Below are positions 42,191 through 54,790 of a DNA stretch of 64,000 nt, one piece after another. Origin of the DNA: Prorocentrum cordatum (taxonomy: Eukaryota; Sar; Dinophyceae; Prorocentrales; Prorocentraceae); contig CAUYUJ010019344.1 in assembly GCA_963575745.1 (NCBI GenBank), positions 35,001 through 99,000 on the forward strand. Direction: 5' to 3'. Every line of letters starts with the position of its first letter. The stretch's first letter is position 1. The position numbers and the translations under genes were made by a program. Under the pieces are notes generated by a model. The model was given only the letters and a program-made list of their open reading frames with translations. It made no database searches and was not told the origin of the DNA.

Positions 42191-43732
42191 TGGCCCCCGC
42201 GAAGGGCTCACATTCCTTGCCTGGCCGTTATGGCCCCTCCCCTTTCTATGCTACTCTTAGCGCATTGTATGCCGCGCAGATAGACTGGCACGGAAAGACC
42301 GCACGCGGGCAAAACAGAACTCCTCACGCAGGAGCGCGCGCGCGGGCGCGCGTAGGCGCATTGTATGGGGCGCCAACAGGCGGGCACGTCAAGGCCGCAT
42401 GTTGGGTTGGAAATCCAATCTGCAGACGTTAACGGGCTACTTGAGTTTCCAGGCCAACATGGCGGCAGTCTTATTGCGGGCAATACAGAAACCACCGCGC
42501 GCGTAGGCACATTGGATGGCGCATCAGTCATACTGTAGGCAATACAAAAAACAACGCGCGATAGAGAGAGAGCGCGCGCGCGTGGGAGCATTGTATGTCG
42601 CATCAACAGGCGGGCACGTACGGGCCGCGCGTTGAGAACGAAACCCAACCAGCAATCGCTGAGGGCCCACCTGAGTTTCCAAGCCAAAATTGCGGCCGTC
42701 CCATTGCGGGCAATACAGAAACCACCGCGCGAGAGAGGGCGCGCGCGTGGACGCATTTCATGGCGCACCAACAAGTGGGCACGTACAAGCCGCATGTTGG
42801 GCTTGACATCCAATCGGCAACCGCTGAGGAGCCACTCGAGCTTCCAGGCCAGCATGGCGGCTGTCCTATTGCTGGCAAATAAAGAAACCACCGCGCGCGA
42901 GAGCGCGCGCGCGTGCGCGGGCGCTTTATATGGCGCACCAACAGGCGGAGACGTACAGGCCGCGTGCTGAGATCGAAATCCAACCAGCAATCGCTGAGGG
43001 CCCACCTGAGTTCCCAAGCCGACATGACGGTCGCTGTATTGCGGGCAATGCAGAAAACACCGCGTGCGTGCGCGCATGAATTGCATGGCGGAACAATGGG
43101 CGGGCAATTAGAAACCGCACGTTGGGCTTGACATCCAATCGGCAGCCGCTGAGGAGCCACTTAGGTTTCCAGACCAACATGGCGGCCGCCCTATTGCGGG
43201 CAAAACAGAAACCACCGCGCGCGTGGGCGCATTGTATGGCACGCCAACGGGCGGGCACGCACAGGCCGCATGATGATCTTCAAATTCAAGCGACAAAGGC
43301 TAAGGGCACACCTGAGTTTCCAAGCCAACATGGCAATCGCCCGATTGCTGGCAATGCAGTAACCACCGCGCGAGCAGGCGCAGCGAATGGCCCACCAACA
43401 GGCGGGCACGTAAACGCCGCATGGTTGCTTGGGAATCCCATCGGCAACCGCTGCGGGGCATTTGGGCTGCCAGGCCAACATGGCGGCTGTCCTATTGCGG
43501 GCAATACAGACACCACGGCGCGAAAGAGGGCGCGCGCGTAGGCGCATTTTACGGCGCACAAGCAAGGGGGTACGCACGGGCCGCATCTTGCAATCCAAAT
43601 CCGAACGGCAATCGTTACGGCGCCACTTGAGCTTCCAAGCTAACATGGCGGCTGACCTATTGTGGGCAATACAGAAACCACCGCGCGCGCGCAGGCGCTT
43701 GATAAATGGCCGCACCAACAGGCTGGCTCGTA

Positions 43733-43822
43733 CAAAAAAAAAGAAAAAAAAAAAAAAAAAAAAAAAACAAAAAAAAAAACAAAAAAAAACAGAAAAAAAA
43801 AAAAAACAAAAAAAAAAAAAAG
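43733..43822 (+). repeat. A-rich homopolymer expansion in satellite C
   Basis: About 90 bp of A with single C/G interruptions, placed where other units have CGTACAAGCCGCATG. Confidence 0.95.
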
Positions 43823-44031
43823 GCCGCATGTTTGCTGGGGAATCCCATCGGCAACAACTGCGGGGGGGGGGGGCATTTGGGCTTCCAGTCCAACATGGCG
43901 GCTGTTCTAATTGCGGGAAACCACCGCGCGCGTGGGCGCAGAGCACGGCGTGCCAGCAAGCGGGCACGCACAGGCCCATAGGGTGAACGCCCCAAGGTAG
44001 AACTCGGCATAATCGAGTCCAACCGGCACCG

Positions 44032-44156
<125 letters not shown>

Positions 44157-44539
44157 GGTCCATTGAGCTTCCAAGCCAACGTGGCGCTGCCCGTGTGCAA
44201 ACAATACGTAAACCACCGCGCGAGCGTATGCGGATTGCACGGCTCACCAATAGGCGGGCGTGTAAAGGCCGCATGCTGGGTTTAAAATGCAGTCGGCAAC
44301 CGCGAAGGCGCAACTTAATTTTTTGCAGGCCAACATGGCGGCCGCCCTATTGCGGGCAATACGGAAGCCACCGCTCGAGAGAGCGCGCGTGGTCGCATTA
44401 TGTGGCGCACCAGCAGGCGGGTGCGTGAATGCCGCGCGTAGACATTTAACAACTGGCAATAGCCAAGCGGCCACTTGAGCATTCAGGCCAATATGGCGGC
44501 TGCGAAGTTCCAGTCGAACCAAGCGAACAATACACTTCC

Positions 44540-45240
44540 TGCGAAGGTAGTGTCGGGACCAGGCGCGCGCGCGGGTGTGCACCGAATGGCATATTTTGCT
44601 GGGGGGGCGAGAGGACGGGGCCGCGATCCCTGGCATGAACAACAGGTCGGGCGAAGGTAGCTTTGGGACCAGCCGCGCGCGCGCGGATGCGCACCGAGTG
44701 GTATTTTCGTGCTGAGGGTGCGAATGGGTGGGCCCGCGGTCCCGAGCGAGAACTACCATTCGGGCGAAAATAATTTTGGGACCAGGAACGCGCGCGCGCG
44801 CGGATGTGCACCGTGCGGTGGCTTTTGCTGCCGAGGGTGCGCGAGGGTGGGGTCGCCATCCCTGGCGACAACTGCCATTCGGGCGTTGTGGGACCAGGCG
44901 CGCGCGCGCGGATGTGCACCGAGTTGTGTGTTTTTGCTGAGGATGCGAGGGGGCGGGGTCGCGATCCCAAGCAACATATACCATTCGGGCGAAGGTATTT
45001 TTGGGACCCGGCGCGCGCTCGCGCGCGGATGTGCGACGAACCGTATGTTTGTGTTGAGGGTGCGAGGTGGTGCGGTGGCGCCCCGAAGCAACACATACTA
45101 TTCAGGCGAAGGTAGTTTTGGGACCAAGCGCGCGCGGATGTGCACCGAGCGGTGGCTCTTGGCGGAGGATGCGAGATGGTGAGGTCGCGATCCCTAGCAA
45201 CAGCTACCATTCGGTCGAAGGTAGCGTTGGGACCATGCGC
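44540..45240 (+). repeat. Satellite A array, subtype with GATGTGCACCGAG
   Basis: Six units of about 110-115 bp with CATTCGGGCGAAGGTAG, GTTTTGGGACCAGG, (CG)n and GATGTGCACCGAG. This subtype differs from the 33-35 kb subtype (GATGTCCACCGAG, ATTCGGAAGAAGG). Confidence 0.9.
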
Positions 45241-48200
45241 GCGCGATGCATCCTGTATTTGTTTTATACATTCGGCCCCATGTTAAATTGGAAAGCCAAT
45301 GCTCAACACCCAATGCACCATCAAGAAACATTCTCTGGGTACAACGGCCATACTAACGTGAGTTATAATAAATGGTGCAATGCGGCAGGAGAGCGCTCGC
45401 TATGCATTGTGCATTGGCAGTATACACCCGACACGCATGCTAAAGTGAAGAATTCCTGTTCAAAGCCGAATGTAGAAAATCCATACCCTGGGTACAAGAA
45501 GCGGCCATACAAACGTGGAATGCTTTAAACTATACGGTGCGACAGGAGAGCGCGCGCGCGATGCATCCTGTAACTGTTTTATATACTTGGCTCCATGTTA
45601 AGCCGGATAACCCATGCTCGAAGCCCAATGAAAGAATCAGTATTTGCATTCAAGAAGCGGCCATGCAAGCGTGGAAAACAATAAACCATATAATGCGACA
45701 GGAGAGCGCGCGCGCGCTCGCGTACGCGCGCTATGCATCCTGTATTGGCTTCATACACTCGGCGCCCATCTTGTGTTGAAACCGTAGTGTTCAAAAACCA
45801 ATGTGAAGAAAAAACTATTCTCTGGGTAGAAGAAGCGGCCATACAAACGTGTAATAGAATAAACTATTCAGTGCGGCAGGAGAACGCGGGCGCGCGCGCA
45901 CGCGCGCGCGATGCATCCTGCATGTGTTTTATACAACCACCCCATGTTAAGTTGAAAAACCACTGTTCAAGACCGAATGTATAAAAATCATTCTCTGGAT
46001 ATAAGAAGCGGTCATACACGCGTGGAATGCAATGCGGCAGGGGCGCGCGCGCGCGCGCGCTCTGCATCCTGCATTGAATTTATACACCCGGGCCCATTTC
46101 AAATTGCAAAACCAATGCTCCAAACCAAATTTGAAAATCATTCTCTGGGTACAAGAAGCGGCCATACAAACGTGACATATAAAAAGCTGTACAATACGGC
46201 AGGAGAGCGCGCGCGCGCTGTGCATCCTGTGTTGGGCTTTGATATTCCAAAAAAGCCACCACGCTAAGTTGAAAACTGAATGTTCAAAACCCAATGTTAC
46301 AAATCATTCTCTGGGTAGAAAACGCGGCAATACACATGATGAGTGTATTCGACTATGCAATGCGGCAGGAGAGCGCGCGCGCACGCGCGCTGTGCATCAT
46401 GTATTTGTTCTAAAATATCGGCCCCATGCTACATTGAAAAGCCCATGTTCAAAGACAAGTAAAATATTCCCTGGGTGGAAGAAGAGGCCATACAAACGTG
46501 GAATAAAAGAAGTTTTCAATGCGGCAGGAGAGCGCGCGCGCTATGCGCCCTGCATTGGTTTTACACCATCGGCCCCCATGTTAAGCTGAAAACTGAATGC
46601 TCAAAACCCAATATATATATATATATATATAGAGAAAACATTCTCTGGGTACAAGACGTGGCCACACAAACGTGTAGTATAATAGACTGTACAATGCGAC
46701 AGGAGAGCACGCGCGCGCGTGCGCGCAATGCATCCTGAGCTGGTTTATACACGCGACACCCATCTTGAGTTGAAAACTAAATGTTCAAAGCCCGATGTAG
46801 AAATTCATTCTCTGAGTAGAAGAGGGCCATACAAACGTGGAATACAATCAACTCTACACTGCGGCAGCAGAGCGCGCGCGCTATGCATCGTGCGTTGGCT
46901 TTGTACAGTCGACACCCGTGTTAAGTTGAAAACCGCATCTTCAAAGCCCCAGCCATACACACGTGGAATCTACTAAACTAAATCATGCGGCAGGGGGGCG
47001 CGCGCGCGTGCGCGCGCTATGCATCCTGTATTTGTTCTATATAATCGGCCCCAGGCTAAACAGAAAAAAAAAAACACTGATCGAAACCCAATGAAAAACT
47101 CATTTTCTGGGTACAGGAAGCGACCATACAAACGTGCAGTATAATAAATTCTACAACGCGACAGGAGAGCGCGCGCGCGACGCACCCTGTATTGGCCTTA
47201 GACTCTCGGTACCCGAAGCGGCCACACAAACGCGTAACATAATGACCTATACGATGCGACAATAGAGCGCGCGCGCTATGCATCCTGAACTGGTTCCATA
47301 CACTCGCCATCCATCTTGGATTGAAAACTGAATGGTCAAAAACCAATGTCAAAATCCATTCCCTGGGTACAGGAAGCGGCCATACAAACGTGGAATACAC
47401 TAAACCCTACAATGCGGCAGCAGAACGCGCGCACGATGCATCCTGCATGTGGTGTTGCACAATCGGCCGGCATTATATATATATATATATATTAAGAAAA
47501 TGTGTTTTTATTACTTTTTGTGAAAAAATATGCAAATCCATTATCAGGATACAAGGCGCTGCCATGCAAACGTTAAATATTTTGAATTTTACCATGCGGC
47601 AGGAGCGCGCGCACGCGCGCTATGCATCCTGTTTTTTGTTTTATACACTCGCCCCCATGTTAAGTTGAAAAACCCACGTTCGAAACCCAATGTACAATCT
47701 CATTCTCTGGGCACAAGAAGCGGCCATACAAACGTGGGAATAGGATAAGCAATACAATGCGGCAGGAGAGCGCGCGCGCTATACATCCTGCATTGGTTTG
47801 ATAGTATCGACCCCCATGTTACATTGAAAACATAATGCGCAAAACCCAATGTAAAAAAAAAAAAAAAAAAAAAAACATTCTCTGAGTAGAAGAGACGGCC
47901 ATACACGCGTGGAATCTGTTAAATTATACCATGCGACAGGAGCGTGCGAGCGCGCGCACGGGCGAGCTACGGACCCTGTATTTGCGTTATACATTCGGGC
48001 CCATGTGAAACTGAAAAACCAATGCTCTAAACACAATGTGAACATCAGTCTTTGGATACAACAAGCGACCATACAAACGTGAAATATAAAAACTGTACAA
48101 TACTGCACGAGAGCGCACGCGTGCTATGCACCCTGTATATGTTATATACGACGGCCCCCATGTTGACTTGCAAACTGACTGTTCAAAGCCTAAATGTAAA

Positions 48201-49410
48201 AAACACCCTCTGAGTAGAAGAAGCGGTCATACACGCGTGGGATATATTAAAATATACAATGGGACAGGAGAGCGCGCGCGCTATGCATCCTGATCGTGTA
48301 TGCGCTTTATACACGCGGCACCCATCTTGCATTGAAAGCCGAATTTTCAAAACAAAAAAAAAAACGTAAAACATCAATTCTGAGTACAAGATGCGGCCAC
48401 ACAAACGTGGACTGTAATAAAGTATGCAATACGGCAAGAGAGCGCGCGCGATGCCTCCTGCATGCTGTTTGTACAATCGGCTCCCATGTTAAAATGAAAA
48501 ACCTATGTTCAAAACCCAATGTAGAAAATCATCCTCCGGATACAAAAAGCGGCTGTACACGCGTGGAGTACAATAAACGATACCGTGCGACAGGAGCGCG
48601 CGCGCCGTGCAGCCTGTATTTGTTTTAGACAATCGGCCCCGTGCTAAGTCGAAAAACCCATGTTCAAAGCCCAAATGAAAGAAATCATTTTCTGGGTACA
48701 AGAAGCGGCCATACAAACAGGGAATGTTATAAACTATACAATGCGGCAGCAAAGCGCGCGCGATGCCTCCTGCATGCGGTTTGTACAACCGGTTCCCATG
48801 TTCAGTTGAAAAACAATTGTTCAACGGCTAGAGTAAAAATTTTGTGTCTGGGTACAACAAGCGGCCATACACACGTGGAATATACTAAACGATACAAAGC
48901 GGCAGGAGAGCGCGCGCGCGGTCGCGCGCACGCGCGAGCTATGCATCCTGCCTTTGTTTTATACAGGCGACCCCGTGTTAAATTGGAAAACCAATGTTCA
49001 AAGCCCAATTTGAAAATTCATTCTCTGGGTACAAGAAACGCTCATGCAAACGTGGAATATAATAAACCAGACAATGCGGCAGGAGAGCGCGCGCGCTATT
49101 GGTTTTATAAACTTCCCTCCCATGTTAAGTTGAACACTGGATGTTCAAAGGCCATGATAAGACAAATCATCTCTGGGTAGAAGAAGCGGCCATACAAACG
49201 TGGAATACAATAAACTATACAATAGGACAGGGGAGCGCGCGCGCGTGCGCGTGCGCTGTGCATCCTGTATTGGTTGTATACACGTTGCACCCATCTCGAG
49301 TTGAAAACTGAATGTGCAAAACCCAATGTAAAATTCCATTCTCTGGGTACAAGAAGCGGCCATACAAACGTGGAGTCGAATAAACTATACAATAAGGCAG
49401 CAGAGCGCGC
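45240..49410 (+). repeat. Satellite D array (~150-185 bp), main block
   Basis: Unit: (CG)n, CTATGCATCCTGTATTGG, TTTTATACACTCGGCCCCCA, TGTTAAGTTGAAAACC, CAATGTTCAAAACCCAATGT, CATTCTCTGGGTACAAGAAG, CGGCCATACAAACGTGGAAT, ATAATAAACTATACAATGCG and GCAGGAGAG. About 24 units. Two carry (AT)n at 46610-46631 and 47474-47493, and one an A23 run at 47853-47875. Confidence 0.93.
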
Positions 49411-49585
49411 GCGCGCGCTCGTGGTGGTTTCTGTATGACCAGCAATCGGAAAGTCCGCATGTTGGCTTGGGAGCTAAAATGAGCCCTCAGCGGCTCCCGA
49501 TCCGATCTCCAACTTAACGCGCGGTCAGAGCGCACCCATTTGCTGGCGCAGCGCACAAGCGCACAATGCGCCTACGCGCGCACGC
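49404..49585 (-). repeat. Single inverted satellite C unit
   Basis: Read on the minus strand it gives the C blocks in order: GTAGGCGCATTGTGCG, GAGCCGCTGAGGGCTCATTT, AGCTCCCAAGCCAACATG. It is joined to D and A through (CG)n tracts at both ends. Confidence 0.75.
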
Positions 49586-49709
49586 AGATGAGCACCGAGT
49601 GGTACGTTTTGTTGAGGATGCGAGAGGGCGGTGCCGCGACCCGTAGCAAAATTTACCCTTCGGGCGAAGGTCGCGTTGGGACCAGGCGCGCGCACGCGGA
49701 TGTGCACAA

Positions 49710-49758
<49 letters not shown>

Positions 49759-50850
49759 CCACAGGTTGCGAGAGGTTGGGGCCGCGACCCCAAGCAAAAG
49801 CTACCACTCGGGCGAAGTAGTTTTGGGACCAAGCGCGCACGCGCGCGCGGATGTGCACCGAGTGGTGCGGTCTGTTGGAGATGTGAGGATGCGCGAGTGC
49901 GGGGCCCCGATCCTTAGCAAAACCTACCATTCGAGCTAGGCAGTTTTAGGACCAGGCGCCCGCGCGGATGTGCACCGAGTGGTATATTTGGATGAGGATG
50001 CGAAAGGGCGGGGTCGCGACCCCAACCACAAGCTACCGTTCGGGCGAAGGTAGCCTGGGGACCAAGCGCGCGCGCGGATGTGCACCGAGTGGTACGTTTT
50101 GTTGAAGATGCGCGAGGGTGGGGCCGCGATCTCTAGCAACACCTACCATTCGGGCGGAGGTCGCTTTGGGACCAGGCGCGCGCGCGCGGATGTGCACCGA
50201 AGGGCATATTTTGCTGAGGATGCGAGAGGGTGGGGCCGCGACCCCAATCAAACACTACAATTCGGGCGAAAGTAGTTTTGGGACCAGGCGCGCGCGCGGA
50301 TGCGCGCCGAGTGGTACGTGTTGTTGAGGACGCGCGAGGGCGGGGCCGCGATCCCTAGCCACAACCTGCCATTCGGGCGAAGATCGCTTTGGGACCAGGC
50401 GCGCGCGCGCGCGGATGCGAGAGCGCGGGGTCGCGCTCCCAAACGAAAACTACCATTCGGGCGTTCTGGGACCAGGCGCGCGCGCGCGCGGATGTGCACC
50501 GAGTGGTGCGCCGTGTTGAGGATGCGATCTCTAGCAAAACCTACCACTCGGACGAAGGCCGCGTTGGGGCCAGGCGCACGCGCGGTTGTGCACCGAACGT
50601 TTTTTTTGTTGCTTACGATGCGAGCGGGCGGGGTCGCGACCCCAAGCAAAACAACTACCGTTCTGGCGAAAATGGTTTTTGAATCAGGCGCGCGCGCGCG
50701 GATGCGCACCGAGTGGTGCGTTTTGTTGGGGGCGCGCGAGGGCGGGGCCGCGACCCACATTCGGCCGAAGGTCGCTTTGGGACCAGACGCGCGCGCGAGG
50801 ATGGGCACCGAGTGGTACGTGGCGTCGAGGATCCGACAGGGTGGGTCACC
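49585..50850 (+). repeat. Satellite A array, GATGTGCACCGAG subtype
   Basis: About 11 units, same subtype as 44540-45240. One unit carries a T run of about 47 bp (49712-49758) where others read ACCGAGTGGTACGTTTTG. Confidence 0.92.
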
Positions 50851-50859
50851 CGCGCGCGC

Positions 50860-51560
50860 ACTTACGCGCACGAGATGCATCCTGTATTGGTTGTATACAA
50901 TCGGAGGCAATGTTAAGTTGAAAACCCAGTGATCAAAACCCAATGTAACAAATCGTTCTCCGAGCCCAAAAGGCGGCCATATAAACGTGGAATCTAGAAA
51001 GCCAATGCAATATGCGAGGCGCGCGCGATGCACCCTGTATTGGTTGTATACAATCGTGGGCCATGCTAAGTCGAAAACCCAATGGCCAAAACGCAGTGTG
51101 AAATTCATTCCTTGTGCACAAGAGGCGGCCATATAAACGTGGAATATAGAAAACCAATACAATATGCGAGGCGCGCGCGCTGGCGGCCCGCGCGGGGGGC
51201 GGGTCACCCGCGCGCGCGCGATGCATCCTGTATTGGCTTCATGCAGCCGAAGGCCATGTTAAGTTAAAAACCCAACGGCCAAAACCCTATATAAAAATCC
51301 ATTCCCTGGGCCCAAGAGGCGGCCATACAAACATTGACTATAGAAAACCAATACAATATGCGAAGCGCGCGCGCTGGTGACCCGCGCGGGGGGTTGGTCA
51401 CCCGCGCGCGCGCGCGATGCATCCTGCATTGGCCTTATACAGTCGGAGGCTATGGCAAGTTGAAAGCTCCATGGCCAAAACCAAATCTAAACATCCGCTC
51501 TCTGGGCCCAAGAGGCGGACATACAAACGTGGAATACAGAAAGCCAGCGCAATATGCGAG
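50860..51560 (+). repeat. Satellite D2 array, forward
   Basis: D-type units of about 175-185 bp with an added GTGACCCGCGCGGGG..GGTCACCC inverted segment before (CG)n and GATGCATCCTG. About four units. Confidence 0.88.
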
Positions 51561-53190
51561 GCGCGCGCGCGCGGCGGCGGCCATTCTGTCTGGGGAAAAG
51601 GCATAGTGCGCGCGGCGACCCTGTGCCATTCTGCGCGTGGAAACATACCATGCGCGAGGGGCCAGGGCCGCCGCCCGCGCGGCGGCCCTCGCCCGCTCTG
51701 TATGGGAAAATGCATAATGCGTGCGGCGGCCCTGGTCTATTCTGCGTTGCAAGCTATACCATGCGCGAGGGGCCAGGGCCGCCGCGCGCGCGGCGGCCCT
51801 GGCCCGTTCTGGATTAGAGCCTGCATAGAGCGTGCGGCGGCCCTGACCCATTCTGTGTATGACAATATACCGTGCGCGAGGGGCCAGGGCAGCTGCGCGG
51901 CCCGTTCTGCATTGGAAAATGCATAGTGCAGGCGGCGGCCCAGTGCCACTGTCTGGGGAAATCTACCATGCGCGAAGGGCCGCCGCGCTCGCGGTGGCCC
52001 TGGCCCGCTCTGTATTGGAAAATGCATCGTGCGCACGCCAACCCTGGCCCATTCCGTGTGGGAAAATATACCATGCTCGAGGGGCCAGGGCAGCCGCGCG
52101 CGCGCGGCTGCCCTGGCCCGTTCTGTATAAGGGAATGCATATAGCGTGCGGCTGCCCAGCGCCCATTCGGTGTAGGAACATATACCATGCGCAAGGGGCC
52201 AGGGCCGCCGCGCGCGCGGCGGCCCTGGCCCGTTCTGTATTGGAAAATGCATAGTGCGTGCGGCGATCGGTGCACATTCTGTGCTGCAGAATGTACCATG
52301 CGCGAGGGGCCAGGGCCGCCGCGCGCGCGGCGGCCCTGGCCCGTTCTGCATGGAAAAAATGTGTAGTGCGTGCGGCGGCCCTGGCCCATTCTGTGTTGGA
52401 AGCTGTACCACGCGCGAGGGCCCCCCTGGTCCGTTCTGTATGGGGAAATACATAGTGCGTGCGGCTGCCCTGTGCCATTCTGCATGGGAAAATATACCAT
52501 GCGCGAAGGGCCAGGGCCGCCGCGCGCGCGGCGGCCCTCGCCCGTTCTGTATTGAAACTGCATGGTGCGCGCGGCGGCCCTGGTCCGGTTCTGTATGGGG
52601 AAATACATAGTGCGTGCGGCTGCCCTGTGCCATTCTGCATGGGAAAATATACCATGCGCGAAGGGCCAGTGCCGCCGCGCGCGCGGAGGCCCTCGCCCGT
52701 CCTGTATTGAAACTGCATAGTGCGCGCGGCGGCCTTGGCTCATTCTGTGTGAAAAAATGTATCATGCGCGAAGGAGCAATAACAAATACACACTGCGTGC
52801 TGCGGCCCTGGCCCATTCTGCGAAGGAAAATCTGCCCTGTGCAAGGGGGCCAATGCAGCCGCGCGGCGGCCCTTGCCCGTTCTGTATTGGAAAATGCATC
52901 GTGCGTGCGGCGGCCCAGGGTCAGTCTGTGTGGGGAAATATCTCATGCGCGATAGGCAAGGGCAGCCGCGCGCGGCGGCCCTGGACCGTTCCGTATTGCA
53001 AAATGCATAGATCGCGCGGCGGCCCTGGTTCATTCTGTGTTGAGAATTTACCATGCGCGAGGTGCCAGACCGCCGCGCGCGCGGCGGCCCTGGCCCGTTC
53101 TGGATTGGAAAATGCATAATGCGTGCGGCGGCCCTGGCCCATTCTGTCTGGGGGAATGCATAATGCGTGCGGCGGCTCTGGCCCATCCCA
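51560..53190 (+). repeat. Satellite B array, block 2
   Basis: About 14 units of the palindromic satellite. It includes a 38-bp perfect palindrome at 52082-52119 in which both arms carry the matching change (GGGCAGCC / GGCTGCCC) relative to the family consensus. Confidence 0.93.
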
Positions 53191-53194
53191 GAGC

Positions 53195-53560
53195 TCCAAC
53201 GTCATGGGTTTCTCATGACGCATCATGTGCCATGAGCCTCGTCCATGAAACTCCTGATGCCTCTTCGCGTACAGGCGTCATTGCCTGTTCATGTCATGAA
53301 TTCTGCTGTCATGTCATTGGCTGTTTTCCCACGCCATAAGTTTTTGCTTCATGTCAGGCGTTTTGTTGTTTGACCCACCCTTCCAACCTTCTAAGCCCAA
53401 GCTTTCCAACCCTTCCAAGTTTTCCAAGTTATCCAAGCCATCCAAGTCTTCCAAGCCGCTACAAGGAGCGGGCGGCGGGCCCGCGGGCCCGCCCGCGAGC
53501 GCGCGGCCCGCCGTCCGCCCGCGCGCGCGTCGCTTATTGCATTGCTTTTTTTTTTTTTCC
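53195..53560 (+). other. Spacer between satellites: TCATG repeats, 9-bp repeats, palindrome
   Basis: Scattered TCATG/CATGA words at 53210-53360. Five 9-bp units of the form NNNTCCAAG (CCTTCCAAG, TTTTCCAAG, TTATCCAAG, CCATCCAAG, TCTTCCAAG) at about 53408-53452. A perfect 20-bp palindrome (GGCGGGCCCG and its complement) at 53474-53493. A T12 run at 53546. No gene. Confidence 0.8.
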
Positions 53561-54388
53561 TAATCATACTCCACTTTTATATGGTCGCATCGTGGGCCCA
53601 GAGAATGTTTGTTGTTGTTTTCTTTACATTGGGTATCGACCATTGAGTTTTCACCTTAACCTGGGAGGCGAGTGTATATAACCAATACAGGATGCATCGC
53701 GCGCGCGTGGGCGACCACGCCCCGCGCGGGTCACCAGCGCGCGCGCCTCGCATATTCATTTGGTCCACGTTTATACGGCCGCCTCTTGGGCCCAGAGAAT
53801 GAAGCTTTACACTATGGCTATTGGGTTTTCGACTTAGCATGGCCCCCGACTGTATAACGCCAATACAGGATGCATCGCGCGCGCGCGCGGGTGACCCGCC
53901 CCCCGCGCGGGGCACCAGCGCGCGCGCGCGCGTCTTGCATATTGTATCGGTTTTCTATGTTCCACGTTTATATGGCCGCCTCTCGGGCCCAGATAATGGA
54001 TTGTTGCATTGGTGTTTGACCATTGAGTTTTCAAGTTAACATGGCTTCCAATTGCGGAAAACCAATGCAGGACGCATCGCGCGCGCGCCTCGCATGTTGC
54101 ATTGGTTTCTATAGTCCACGTTTATATGGCCGCCACTTTGTCCCGGATAATGATTTTTTACAGTGGGTTTTGACCGTTGATCTTTTAACTTAACATGGCC
54201 TCCGATTGTAAAACCAATCCGGGGCGCATCGCGCGCGCGCCCCCGCGCGGGCCACCTGCGCGCGCGCGCGCCTCGCATATTGCATTGGTTTTCTATATTC
54301 CGCGTTTATATGGCCGCTGTTTGGGCCGAGAGAATGAATTTTACATTTGGTTTCGGCCATTGAGTTTTCAACTTTACATGGCCTCCGG
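53560..54388 (-). repeat. Satellite D2 array, inverted
   Basis: Units read ATATTCCACGTTTATATGGC, CGCCTCTTGGGCCCAGAGAA, GGTTTTCGAC, CAATACAGGATGCATCGCGC, the reverse complement of D2. About four and a half units. Confidence 0.88.
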
Positions 54389-54790
54389 CGCGATGCATCG
54401 TGCATTCTTTTATACAATCAGAGGCAATGTTAAGTTTAAAACTCAATGGTCAAAACCCAATGTAAAAAATCATACCCTGGGCCCAAGAGGCGGCCGTGTC
54501 AACATGGAAAATAAAACAATGCAATATGTAAGGCGCGCGCGCTGGTGTCTCGCGCGGGGAAAGGGTCACGCGCGCGCACGCGTGCGCGTGCGTGTGCGCA
54601 CGCGATGCATCCTGCATTAGTTTTATACCATCGGAGAGAATGTTAAGTTGTAAACTCAATGGTCAAAACCCAATGTAAAAATCATCCTCTGGGACGGAGA
54701 GGCGGCCATATAAACGTGGAATATCGATAACCAATACAATATGCGAGGCGCCCGCGCGCGCTGGTGACACGCGCGGCGCGGGGTCACCCG
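54389..54790 (+). repeat. Satellite D2 array, forward
   Basis: Orientation switches back between ACATGGCCTCCGG and CGCGATGCATCGTGCATTC. About two units before satellite B. Confidence 0.85.
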
